This document shows, piece after piece, positions 1 through 13,043 of a stretch of DNA of 64,000 nucleotides. Source of the stretch: Dermatophagoides farinae (lineage: Eukaryota > Arthropoda > Arachnida > Sarcoptiformes > Pyroglyphidae); assembly GCF_024713945.1 (NCBI RefSeq), contig NC_134679.1, positions 5,895,001-5,959,000 of the forward strand, written 5' to 3'. The position numbers were made by a program, and so were the translations under genes. The notes beneath the pieces were generated by a model that ran no database searches, was not told where the DNA came from, and worked only from the letters and a program-made list of their open reading frames with translations. Position 1 is the stretch's first letter; every line of letters starts with the position of its first letter.

Positions 1-3000
1 GAAAATTTTTCTCTTCTCTCGTTCCACATATGTTATCCAAAAAAAAAGAAGAAAAAAACGATTATTCATGGCGCACCTAATAATCAAATGATTGATTTGA
101 AACCTGGATCGAGATGTAGATTCCAAATTATTATTATTATTATCATAGTTCATTCAACTATGATGATCATGATGATTATGATTATGATTATGATAATGAC
201 AAGATGACATTTTTTTTCCCCAAATAAAATGAATCAAATATACAAAGAAATGAATGACAGTTTTTTCTTTTTTTTGGTTCATTCATTTGTTCACATTTTG
301 TTTCATTTCCTCTCTATCTTTCGATAATTTTTTTTTTTTGGTTTTCTTCTGTTCTGTTCCAAATGAATATCCCAAATCATATGACAGTTACCGTTTTTTT
401 TTCTCTTTGCTCTGGTTGATCACCGTGAACATATAGATTATTATTTTTGGCTACTACTACACTACTACTGCTACTAGAAACCAATCAGAACAAAAAAAAA
501 AAAAAAAACAGTAGCCACACACATACCACCAATGATCAATGATCAATGATTCGATCCTAATCAACATTTTTCTCATTTGAATTTTTTTTTTTTTTTTTTT
601 TTGCTGCTTCTTTAAACACAATTACAATACGGTACAATGATCTGTATTTTTTTTTCGTTGTTGTTGTCATGACATATCGTGAAATTCAATTCAAACTCAC
701 TACACTCTGCTTATAATTACAAAATCAAGTTATGTCGTTGTTTTTTAACACATTTTTTTTGGAGCTCTGATTTTTTTTCTTCTTATTCTCCTTGTAATTT
801 TCCTTTTTGTGATTTTTTTTCTTGACGATATTTGTCAAATGTAACCAAATGACGACGATGACGACGACGATCCAAGTATATGGACAGTATTGTACACCCC
901 ATATATATATATTCATCAGGTCATATATATATATTGTCATTCAAGAGATTTGTAGCGTCCACCTTTTACTTGATTAGTTAGTTGAGTAGAAAAAAAAATA
1001 CGTAAATTTTCACCAATCTTTCAGTATTAATAAGTGGTCCAGGTGTGTTTTTTTTTCTTTTTCTCTTTTTTTATCTCTCTTGGTGTGTTCATTTCCAAAT
1101 AATGTCCAAAATAAGAAAAAAAAATACGAACATGGAAAACAATTTTCATTGATTATGATGGAAATGTTTGTTACTATCCCCATGTTTCTTCGGTATATGT
1201 GATATGTGCGTACCAAGATCATTTTGGTATGGAACAAAACAAAACAAAACAAAAAAAAAGAAAAAAAAATGTCCATTTTCGTTACCGTTTTTTCTATTGT
1301 CTTTTTATTTCGTCGCTCTCTTTTTTTTCTCTCTCTCTTTTTCTCGGTTTGTTTGTTTCAATCATTCATTCATGTGAATGAAATTTTTTTTTCTCATTTT
1401 TAATCGGTTATCATCTTCTTGTTGACCGATATTGACCTTGGATACCGACTAACGATAATATAAAAGGTTCCAACAAAAAAAAAAAACATTAGCCAAACAA
1501 TCTGATTTGAAGTCGAAACAAAGAAAAAAAATAAAATAAATACTTAATCTTCTAAGGAAAAAGAGGGTGGTGGCAAGAAGGGGGGCGGAAAAGTTCACCT
1601 TGATATTGATAATCATTGACGATGATGATGATGATAATAAAAAACAATCCCATGTTGTTCCTTCTCTTTGCCACCACCACCACCAGTGTGTGTGTCTTTG
1701 ATACGACGATTTACTTCGGTGTTATTTATATAAATCGAGCAAAATGCAAAATGCAGAAAAAAAATTATATAATTAATTTAATGGCATTCAACCGAGCAAA
1801 GATTCATTGCCGATTGGCAATGAAATAATAAAAAAAAGGTGTAGGAAAATTTGTTAAGATTTTTTTCTTCTTTTTTTATTCTTCTTATTCACCGATCATT
1901 TAGTGCACTGAATACCTGGTGTGTGTGATTTGGGTTGGTATTACCAAATAACTGAACACCAACGTGTTTTTATAACGGTGTTGGTGGTGATGATGATTGT
2001 GATATTTTTTTTTTACATGACAATCGTTTTCTTTTCTTTTCTTTTTTTTATCTGGAATTTGGCTTATGGGCTTTCAATAAAATTCAATTCAAATTAAATT
2101 GAAACAGATTTAACACTGTTGTTGTTGTCATTTTATTTTTCTGTTTTTTTTAAAAAAATCCAGTGTAAATTGTCTAAAAATGATGATGATGGTGGTGGTG
2201 GTGTTGGTGGTAAATATTGATTGATTCACATCGAATAAATTTCCATTGAAACAAAACCAGAAATTTTTAATTTTTTTTTGTGTTTTCGTAACAATCAGGA
2301 ATACCTGTTGGCAAGTCATTATTATTATTATTATTATTAATATCGTCATTAAATCGGTTGTAGTGGTAAAATTTTTTAAAAAATTGTACAAGGTTTTTTT
2401 CTTTCAAAAAAAACTGAATGAGAACAATGAAAAAAAAAATACAAGAAATGTTTTACTTGTTATGTGTTGTTCCACACACACACACACATGTTGCTCTCGT
2501 TCAAATCTTGTATATATCATTTAATTTTGGTGACGCCTTCGGGTTTTTTTCAATAAAAAAAAAAAAAAAAATTCAAATGAAAAAGATCACCGGCCACCAC
2601 CACCACCACTATTACCACCACCACCATCGCAATGACAACAACAACAACCACCACCACCGCCTTTTCAACCTTGTATGAATAATAAAGAAGAGAAAAATAA
2701 TTGAGAGAAAGACTCTTTGATAATGATGATGATGATGATGAAAGGATCACATTGAATCGACGATCGAAGCCATTCCCTCATTTATTTTCATTTTAAGATT
2801 AGCCATAGACCTGTAATGGTGTATGTGTGATAATGATGTGTGTATGTGTGTATGTTTGATAAGGTTTGGCTATTGTTGAATACATATCTGTGCAGTGTGT
2901 GTGTGTCTGTTTTTTTCTGTAAAAAAAAAATCAGCATCCATTTCATAGTTTGTTTCTTTCTTGAACTGTATATGAACATTGGCATATTTTTTTTCTTTCT

Positions 3001-3966
3001 TTGAAAAAAAGGTGGAATCCACTGTGTTGTATTTTTTTTTTTTAATTGGGAGCCATCATTATTATCATCATCATCATCATCATGATTTACAATTATGAAT
3101 GCAACAAAAATTGTAAAAAATTCAAATAAACACACAACAACAACAACAAAACAACTTCCGCTTACAAATTTTAGATGAAAAATCCTGACTGTGATATAAA
3201 TCTTTATGATTATTTCATTTCCTTTTAGTTGGATCAACTAGCTATTTTTTGTTTGTTTGTTTGTTTGATTCTTATCATCATTACAGTTTACAATATTTAT
3301 TCATTATCTCATTGATATCAATCATAAATTTCATCTCTTTGCTTGCTTATACATTATACTCCACGTGTATGTGTGTGTGTGTTTCCATGTGAATTTTTTT
3401 TAATTTGTTTGTTGGTTTCATTTCATTTTGTCTCTTTACCTTTTATCGATTATCGATTACTCATAATCACAAATAGTCATTGTAAAATTTTTCATTTATA
3501 TAAAAAAAAAATTTTTTTTTTCAACATTCAATTCATGAATTTTTTTTTCTTTTACTTTTTTTTGTTCTACATACATCCACACACACACACAGATCTCATC
3601 ACATTCCACTATCAACACAACGTAAACGACGAATGAACGAATTATCTCATCTCAAATCATCATCCTATTTTTTTTTTCTTTGCTTCATTCAAGTTTATCG
3701 ACATCTACAGACACACATACGCAGACCAATGAAAAAAAACTTTGATAACAGCCACATCATTTTTAAAGGAAAAAAAAGATCGGAAATGTATTGCAACAAA
3801 TGAAGAAACGTGGCAATTGATTTTTCCATTCGTCGTTTACCCTTTCAATCCGATTTTTTTTTGTTTGAGAAATAAATTCATCTGTTTTATGTGCGTGCGT
3901 CCATCGATCAATTCGGAATATTAATCATCATCAATTTTTTTTTTAATTTACTAATTCAACGTTCCT
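1..3966. other. Upstream flank / probable 5' UTR and promoter region of zfh2; no coding sequence seen
   Basis: AT-rich sequence with many A and T homopolymers (T21 at 582-602), CAT/ATG triplet runs and a CCA/CAA-rich patch at 2591-2661. Open frames here are short and made of repeat-encoded residues (Phe, Lys, His, Val, Ile) on both strands. A TATAAAAG occurs at 1459-1466, but the same octamer recurs elsewhere in the window, so I do not call a promoter. Confidence 0.6.
2591..2661. repeat. CCA/CAA/CAC-type triplet repeat patch
   Basis: Imperfect runs of CCA, ACC and CAA triplets give His/Thr/Asn or Val/Gly open frames on the two strands. Length and purity suggest a microsatellite, not a gene. 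Confidence 0.8.
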
Positions 3967-6900
3967 ATGGAGACCAGTACGGTTTCAAGTGGCAATCCTG
4001 CTTTGATTATTTCAACGACAACAACAACTGTCGATAATAAATCACCATTAAATAATTCATTGGATACCGGTCAAATGCGTTCATCATCACCATTTACACC
4101 AAATTCTTTTCCATTACATAAGAATTCATCATCATTGATGTCTACATCATCACCACCAGTAGCGGCAACTGCCGGTTCACCATTGTTGATAAATGATACA
4201 AGATTATTATCACCAAGTAAAGATCCATCATTATCAATTGATGATCAACATCATCATCATCAACAAACATTATCTGCTTCATTAAATGATGGTACAGATA
4301 GTTGTACCAGTTCATTAAGTGATGTTGAAACATTCAATGGTAAAATAGTCTATAATCCAGATGGTTCAGCATATATCATTGAAGGTCCAGATTCTGATGG
4401 CAGTGAAGTGGAAGCAGAAATAAGCCAAGAAGGCAGTATTATTGATGCACGTGGACATAGTCCAAATTATGGTTCAATTTCATTTCCACAAATTGTATCA
4501 GCATTTCATATATCACGTAGCTCTGTAGCCGAATTATATTCATCATTATGTGGACAACAAACAACAGCAACAAATATATCACCATCATCATCAACAACAA
4601 CAGCAGCAGTAGCGGCAGCAAAAATCTCAACAACAACAACAACAACAATCGCAAATGAAACAAAAACAACCGAAGTGCCAGTTATGCACAGTTATCGAGT
4701 GTTTACATTGCGTAATAAAAAAACGAAAAACAAAAGTGATGATGATGATGATGATGTGGATGGTGGCGATAATGTTAATAATAATGATGATGATAATTTT
4801 ATTGAAAATTTCATTGAACAAGACCAACAAGAAGATGATGATGATGAATCAAAATCTTTATTGAAACAAAATGCTGCCACCACAAATTGTCCTTCAGTCC
4901 CGGTCAAGCCAATATTAATGTGTTTCATTTGTAAATTATCATTCGGTTACACCAAGTCTTTCGTTGCACATGCCATTGGAGAAAATCATCATCTTTCATT
5001 GAATGATGATGAAAAACGTTTACTTTCTTCCAAAAATACATCGGCAATAATACAATGTGTTGGTAAAGAGAAGGAACCATTATTATCATTTTTACAGCCA
5101 AAATCATCAACACCGGCGCCATTATTTAGGAATCATTCACATTTGAATCAATCACAACAACAGCAACAACAAATTGATGCTCAACGATTGCTTGCCGTAC
5201 AAATGGCAGCGGTTGCTTCAGCATTATCACGCTCAAATAATTTATCAACAACATCAACGACAACAACAACATCATTGACCACCAATAATACAAATAATAA
5301 TTCATCATTATCCGATATTGTGACAAGCTCATCATCATCATTATTAAATAGTCCAAATAATAATCAATCATCTGATCATCAATCAATGAATATTGATGAT
5401 ACTAATTCTATTCACCAGATATCATCACAGTCAATCGATGATGGTGAACAACAACAACAACAGCCACAAACAAATGTCAACATTCCTATTAATGATAATG
5501 ATAATAGTAAAGATTCTAGCTCGAAAACAATCGATACGATTATTAATTTTGATAATAAACATAACAATAATAATTCCAATGATGCTGCATCACAATTTGC
5601 ATCGGAATTAGCCGATCTCGCCAATTTGGAAAAATTCGCTCAAGCTGCAGCCGTTGCTGCTGCTGCTCAACAACAACAACAACAAATTGATCTTCATTCA
5701 ATTGCTGCTGTGATGGCTGCTGTTGCTGCTTCCAATAATAAAGTTTCCGGTCAACAAAATCGTACACCATCACCTGGTGGTTCAACGGTGACAAATAAAC
5801 TTGTTTCATCACCAAAAAATTCATTAATCAATAATAGTGGTGGTGGATTACTTGCCGCTGTTACCAGTAATGATAATAAAAGCATATCATCATTATTCAA
5901 TAATAGTCAATCAGATAATGGTGTTGGTGGTGATACAACAGCAACAGCAACAGCCAATCTATTATCAACGGTAATAAATAATCATATAACACAACAACGA
6001 TCAACATTATCAACAACCTCACAAACGAATCATCCACCATTATTGATGCAACATTCACGTAATTCATGTAAAACATTGAAATGTCCAAAATGTAATTGGC
6101 ATTATAAATATCAGGAAACATTAGAGATACATATGAAAGAAAAACATCCTGAAAATGAAATGAATTGTATTTATTGTCTAACTAATCAACCGCATCCACG
6201 TTTAGCACGTGGTGAAACCTATACATGTGGTTATAAACCATATCGTTGTGATGTTTGTAATTATTCAACAACCACTAAAGGAAATCTTAGTATTCATATG
6301 CAATCAGATAAACATATTAATAATGTTCAAGAATTACAAAATGGTAATATACCTGCTACGGCAACTGAACATTTATTGCAATCACAAGCATTAGCTGCTG
6401 CTGTAGCACAAGCATCAGCTGCTGCGGCTGTTGTTGCAAATGCTACAGGTACTACATCATCAATGACAACGACGACTACATCATCTACGACAACAAATTC
6501 ATCCGGTTCACCAATAACAACAACACCAACATCTATGTCGATTGTGGCCGCTCAACAACAACAAGATGCCAAAAATCAACAACTTCAAGTAAAAATGATA
6601 ACAAACAATGCCAGTGGTGGTGGTAGTGGAAATATGGTAGCCAATAATTTGGTTCATACACCACCATCACAAACACCACCAACGACGCCCATTAATCAAA
6701 ATAGTGGTTCGAATAATGGAAAACAAAAAGCAACATGGCGTTGTGATGTTTGTAATTATGAAACAAATGTTGCACGTAATCTTCGTATTCATATGACAAG
6801 TGAAAAACATACACATAACATCATGGTGCTCAAACAGAATGTCACACAAATGCAACAACTGAATGCCATTCAACAGGCTGGAATATTGAGTCCAGAATTA

Positions 6901-7179
6901 TTGCAATTGAATCCGGGATTTTTTGCGGCTGCCGCAGCAGCAGCAGCTGCTGCTGGTATGAACAACAATGGAACAAATACAATCAATAACAATAATGATG
7001 CATCAATGCAACCGGAAGTTGCCTTGGCTGATATGGCCTATAATCATGCATTATTAATGATGGCCAGTCAACAACAACAACGAACAATGGCTGCTTTGAT
7101 GCAACAACAACAACAACAACAGCAGCAGCAGCAACAACAAACAAATGAATCGAAATCAATCATGCCAAATGGTTTACAG
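3967..7179 (+). CDS. zfh2: zfh2 coding exon 1: conserved N-terminal domain and first zinc fingers
   Basis: Encodes 1,071 residues, ending in phase 0 at CAG|GTAATG. Residues 1 to about 110 are Ser/Thr-rich. Residues about 125-190 hold the family N-terminal block (YNPDGSAYIIEGPDSD, then QEGSIIDARG). An acidic Asp run lies near 260-300. Fingers with clear ligands: C319/C322/H335/H341, followed by the conserved KEPLLSFLQPKS segment; C706/C709/H722/H727; the NCIYCLTNQPHPRLARGETY linker; C761/C764/H777/H783 (CDVCNYSTTTKGNLSIHMQS); and a finger starting at C926 (CDVCNYETNVARNLRIHMTS). Poly-Ala and poly-Gln tracts lie between and after the fingers, ending in a long Gln run at about 7099-7140. The ATG at 3967 is the first in the frame after a TAA at 3952. 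A T-rich stretch and TACTAAT just upstream mean this could instead be an internal exon with its acceptor AG at 3971-3972. Confidence 0.93.
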
Positions 7180-9617
7180 GTAATGTGAATCAATTGATTT
7201 TATTATTATTATCGATTATCGATTTTGTTCAATACTGATTAATTCATATTTATCATCAATTTTTTTTTTCGTTTTACATATTTATAGGCTACATTCGATA
7301 TGGAACATACAGATCCAAATATAGCGAATATAGCAAATTCTGTTCCATTTGATGATAATTGTCATCTATATCATTGTTGTGTTTGTGGTAATTTTACATC
7401 CGATTCAATTGATTCATTGAATCAACATATCCAATGTGATCGTACCAGAACACGTGAAGATGAAGTATTAATGTCCATTGGTGGTAGTTATATTTGTAAA
7501 CTATGTTCATATAAAACAAATTTAAAGGCAAATTTCCAACTGCATTGTAAAACGGATAAACATCTACAACGATTACAACATGTTAATCATATTAAAGAAG
7601 GTGGTAGTTCAGGTGTTAATGCTGAACATTTGAAGCTCAAACTTGTACAAATGTCCAATCCAATACAAGTGATACGTTGTAATGTTTGTAATTATTATAC
7701 GAATTCAATACATAAATTACAATTACATAGTGCAAATCCACGTCATGATGTTTATAGCCGTATATTTAATCATCTACAAATCTCAGAGTTTAATATCTCA
7801 GGAAATAATAATAATAAATATTTTTATTGTACACTATGTTCAACGGCAACCACTACTAAAATTCAACTGATTCAACATCTAAATTCATTTAAACATATTC
7901 GTAATGAAAATTTACGGCAACTGAAACATCAACAACAACAAGCAGCAGCAGCAATCGACCAACACCAATTCCACTAGTTTGATGAAAGATTCTGATGAAG
8001 AAATACGTGAAATGTTTCTCGTCAAAGAATTACGTCCAGATGATAAAATTATCTTTGATAATAATAATGGTAAGTTAGTAATGATTTATACATTTTGATT
8101 GATCAAAAAAAAGAACGGAACCGGAAATGGAAACAAATTTATTGATCTGTATAAGAGAATAAGAGAACCAGCTGTTTTTTTGTTATCCATAGAAAAAAAA
8201 GAACACTCAATATGTAATTAGGATCAGCCAAAAAAAAAAAAAAAAAAAAAAATTAGCATATTATGTGCCATATGGTGCTCGTTTTTTTTCTTGCACTGGA
8301 TCAAACTCTTTTTTTTCTAAAATTCAATATAATTGATTATATATATGAATATATATTGTAAGATTTTATTAGAGATCGATATATGCAAGAGATTTTTTTT
8401 TTATTTTAACGATAAATCGATTATCAATGACACTTTTTTTTCATTGTATTTTTTTTCTCCCTTTTTTTTGGATGACGATGATGAAGATGAAAAATTCACC
8501 GATCATTATGATGATGATTATTATTCCGATAGATCAAGAATTATATATTACTGATGTATTGACTGAAATTTCATAAGTCAAAAAAATGATGATGATGATG
8601 ATGATGACGATGGTGATGGTGAGAGAAAGGAAAAATCCCTTTATCCATTTGAAAACAATTGAATTGTGAATAAAAATCTTGAATAGTTCATCAAGTTTGT
8701 CAATGTTTTTCTTCAATTTTTGGTGTTGTGAAAAAAAAAATGTTAATGATATGTATGTGTGTATATGTTGTGTGTTACTTGATATTTGAATGAATGAATG
8801 AATGAAATGATTAGAAGCTTGAAATGATCATCATCATCATGGTGATGATAATGATGACGATGATGATGATGATGATGATTAAAGTGTTTATCATTAACTC
8901 GTTTCGACCAATGGTCAATGGCCGATGATAGTAAAGACATTGAATTGAAAATAAAATAAAAAATTTTTTGGCAGGAAAATTAAACTGACTTCTATGTGTG
9001 TGTGTGTGTGTTTTTCCTTCAGAAAAAAAATTTTTGAAAAGGAAAAAATGAAAAAAAAGAAAAAAAAATTATTCGATTTTCATTTTCCAATTTTTTATGT
9101 TTGTGTTTGTGTGTGTGTGATATTCATTAAAATCTCAAACATAATGATGATTGTCATTGGGGCCGGCCACTATATGGTGACCACTATAATATTTTTTTTT
9201 TACTAAAAATCAACTAATGATTGTTAGTGGTGGTGGTGGTGGTCAGTATTTTACCATCACTTTCTCATCATCATCTTGTTGTGGCTGTTGTTGTCCATTT
9301 TCATTTTTCATTCATTCATTTCATTTATTCATATTGAACAAACAAACATTTGCAAAAAAATAATTTGATCAAAATGAAAAATTTTTTTTTTTGACAATTT
9401 TTCTTGTCCATCATCATGATCATCATCATAAAAATTAACTTGCATAAAAAAAAGAAAAAGATTATCTCATTGTACACACACACACACACACACACACACG
9501 GTCACACCAGACTCATTTTGTTCATTTCATTTCAATCTCCGGTATTTATTCATTGATGATGATGATGATGATTTTCTGTAAGCAAAAAGAAAGAAAGAAA
9601 AAAATTTGTCGGATTTG

Positions 9618-9648
<31 letters not shown>

Positions 9649-12600
9649 ACATATTCAATAAATTAAGTTTAGCGGCCAGATGGCCATTGTTATTTTACAT
9701 TGTGATTTGACATTTAATGAAAATGTCCGATATCATTTTTTTTTTTGAATATGCAAAATTTCATTATCTTGAAGAGATAAAGAGAAAGAAAAAAAATTCT
9801 CATTTTTGAAATGTTTATTATATGAAAAAAAAAATGAAAATCATCATTACTTCATCATAATGATCTATCTAATATGATTAGAATGAATCAATGTTGCCAC
9901 CATTATCATTGAATCAGTAAATGAAATCTAATCTCACACACACACAAAATAAATGATTTAGCGAATGAAATAGACATCCGACCTGTAAAATAAAATCAAA
10001 AGAAATTTTTTTTTTATCTTTGAATACACAGGCGATTATGATATATGTGTATGACCACAATAATCATTACATTTACACAGTATAATAATAATGTTAAAGT
10101 CACCGTTGTGTGTGCGTGCCTCTTGTGTGAATTTTCATCTTCATTTATTATTCGTTGATTGTTCATAATTCCGAGTTTATTTCCGATTCTTAATACAACA
10201 AAAATAGCAACAAAAAAAATTTTTTGTTCACTAAAATGTTGTATTGATTCGAGAATTCTTGGAATTTCACTTTTTTATCAGTGCAAATTTCAATTGTACA
10301 AAGAGAAGAAAAAAAATTCAATTAATAAATTGAAATTTTGTTTTGTAGAGAGATAAAAAAAAATTGATTCTTTGAAATGAAATCATCTCCACCACCACCA
10401 CCAATGCACACACAAATTTCTCATCAAAATGTTTTTTAGCCTGTTTTATTCTGTTACTCATCATCATCATCATCATCATCATCATCAGGTCAAAAGTTAA
10501 AAGAAAAAAAAACACAATCCATTGTGCTTTCTTTTTACACACTAATCAAAGAAAATTTTTCTTTGCATTTTTCATTATTTTTTTCCATTCATTTATTCAT
10601 TCATTTCGGGTTAAGTTGAAATTATCGATTTTTGCATTATAATACAACACACACACACACAAAATAAATCATCATCTCATCATCTTTCTATTTCTTTCAT
10701 TCGTTTTTGAGAGGAAATATTCACAAAATTACAAGAAAATAGGAAGCTCATTTAATATGATGAGAAGAAGAACAATAAACCGAAATCGACAAACAACAAC
10801 AACAAACCATGAGAGACATTTTTTTTACATTATTTAATAAGGCATAATATATTTGGTTGTTATGCGAAAAATTGATGATTTTTCAGAGAAAAAAAAAATT
10901 TTTTTGCCATCCAATCCAACTGAAAAAAATGTCGAAAAAAAAACATTAAACGTTTCATATACTTATGATGATGATGATGATCATTGAATGATTGATTGAT
11001 TGAATAGATGGATGGATGGATAGATGATGAGATGATGATGGTGAGAGAGAGGGAGAGAGAGAGAAAAAAAAACTCATTTTCAATATTCTCATCATCAATG
11101 TCGATCATCACCATCGTCGTTGTATTATTATTATCACTCTGTGTTGTTGTACGACGTTTCACGTTGTATGATCCGATTCGGTTGCTTTCTTTCATTTTTG
11201 TTTATTTGTTCAACTTTGTAATACTTATTAGAAATTTTTTTTTTATTTTTTTTCAATTATTCACATCATCATCGTCATCACCAGTTCAGGTAATTGAATA
11301 TCCTGAATTTCTGCTAGCAACACTGTATTTTTTTTTTTAATTAAAAATCATTTTTTTTTTTTGACTTGTGTATGATGATTCTTGATGTTTGAAGAATATT
11401 TCTAGAAAAAAATAATAATCGATTCTTGCCTCTTGTTCATCATCATCATCTTATTGTATCCGTTTTTTTTCTCAAAAAAAAAAATTCAATTTTAAAAAAA
11501 TCATCAACATCATTATTGTTACAAACGTGTGCGTTTATTTTTATTGAAAATGAATATTCTTTTCTCATTCTTTCGATAGTAGAATCATGTTTCATAATAA
11601 TAACACTATATACGACGATTTTCTCATTTTTCGTCTCTAAATAATAATAATGATGATGATGATGATGGAAATTCAAAAAAAACACATCCATTCATTCATT
11701 CATTATCATGTTGCAAATTCTTGCTATTTTTTCATCATCATCATCATAATAATAATAAGCTGTTTGTGAAATGTGCGAAAAAAAAAAATTTTTTTTCATC
11801 ACATCACAGAATGAATGAATTGAATAGCTGACTTGCTGACTGAAAATAATGATGATGATGATGGCAAGAATGTAATTTAAATTTTTTTTCTTTTGCTTTT
11901 TGCTTCTTTTTCCAATTTATCAATTACAAAATTATCAACTATTTTGAATCTATTTCAATTTATAAGTGTAGAAGATGATCATCATCAATATTGCACACAC
12001 ACACACACACGCACACAAACACAGTGTTGATTAATTGATGAAAATTTACATTTCATTTATCAAATTCTATTCAATTCAATGGTGATGATGATGATGATTA
12101 TGATTCTCGTTTCTCTTTTGTTTGAATTTTAAAGTTTTTCATTTTGTTCATTTACTATTAACACTGTCATCATCATCATTATCATCATCAATAACTTTTT
12201 TTTTTCTCTCTCTCTCTTCTCTCGTATCGTCAATTCGATCTATGAAATTCGATTTGATTTTTGTGTGTGTGTTTTTTATTTTTTTATTTTTTTTCGAATA
12301 AATTGAATCACGTAAAATTCCACGACAATAATGATGATCGTTATGAGAACAGAAAGAAAGAGCGAGAATTCTACCCCTTTTGTTCTCACTCGATATTCTT
12401 GAAAAACAAGAAATGAAAAATAAAAACATTTGATTTATTTAAATTCTTTTGATCGATGGAAACATTCTTTCCATTGTTGTGTTATGCTGTGTTGATTAAT
12501 AAATAAATTCTTTTACCAGATGAAATGAAATGAATGTTGTAAAATGGAGAAAATCATCATCATTTGAAATATAATGATAATTTGTATCAGAAAAAAATGT

Positions 12601-12976
12601 TTCCCTTACAAATGGTTTCTATGGGGTTTCTTTCTTTCTATTTTTGAAAACAACAACAACAACAACAAAAAGAAAAAGAAAAAACTTTTGGAAATACTAC
12701 CTCCCTTTTTCTTTCAAACAGAATCCATTTCTATGATTCTTCTTTAGAACAACCGACAAAGAAAAAAGAATTATATTCATCCACCCGAGAATTATATTGC
12801 CATACCATACGATCAACAATCATTAACTCGGTGTACGGTGACGATGTCTGTCATCAAATCGATACGATGAAGAGAAAAAAAAATAGAAATTCTAATTCCT
12901 GTCATGACAGTTTTAGATTTTATTTTGAAACTTTCTGTTTTTCGTTCGAATTTTCAGTTCATTTTTTATCTTAGTG

Positions 12977-13043
<67 letters not shown>

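Noticed and set aside
1459..1466. TATAAAAG as a zfh2 TATA box
   Set aside because: The octamer also occurs near 37100 and 51588 in AT-rich DNA, lies 2.5 kb from the start codon, and no initiator could be confirmed.
2788..3237. 149-codon minus-strand open frame
   Set aside because: It is made of repeat-derived residues (Asp from ATC triplets, Val runs, Thr-His from CA repeats) with no domain and no coding-like composition.
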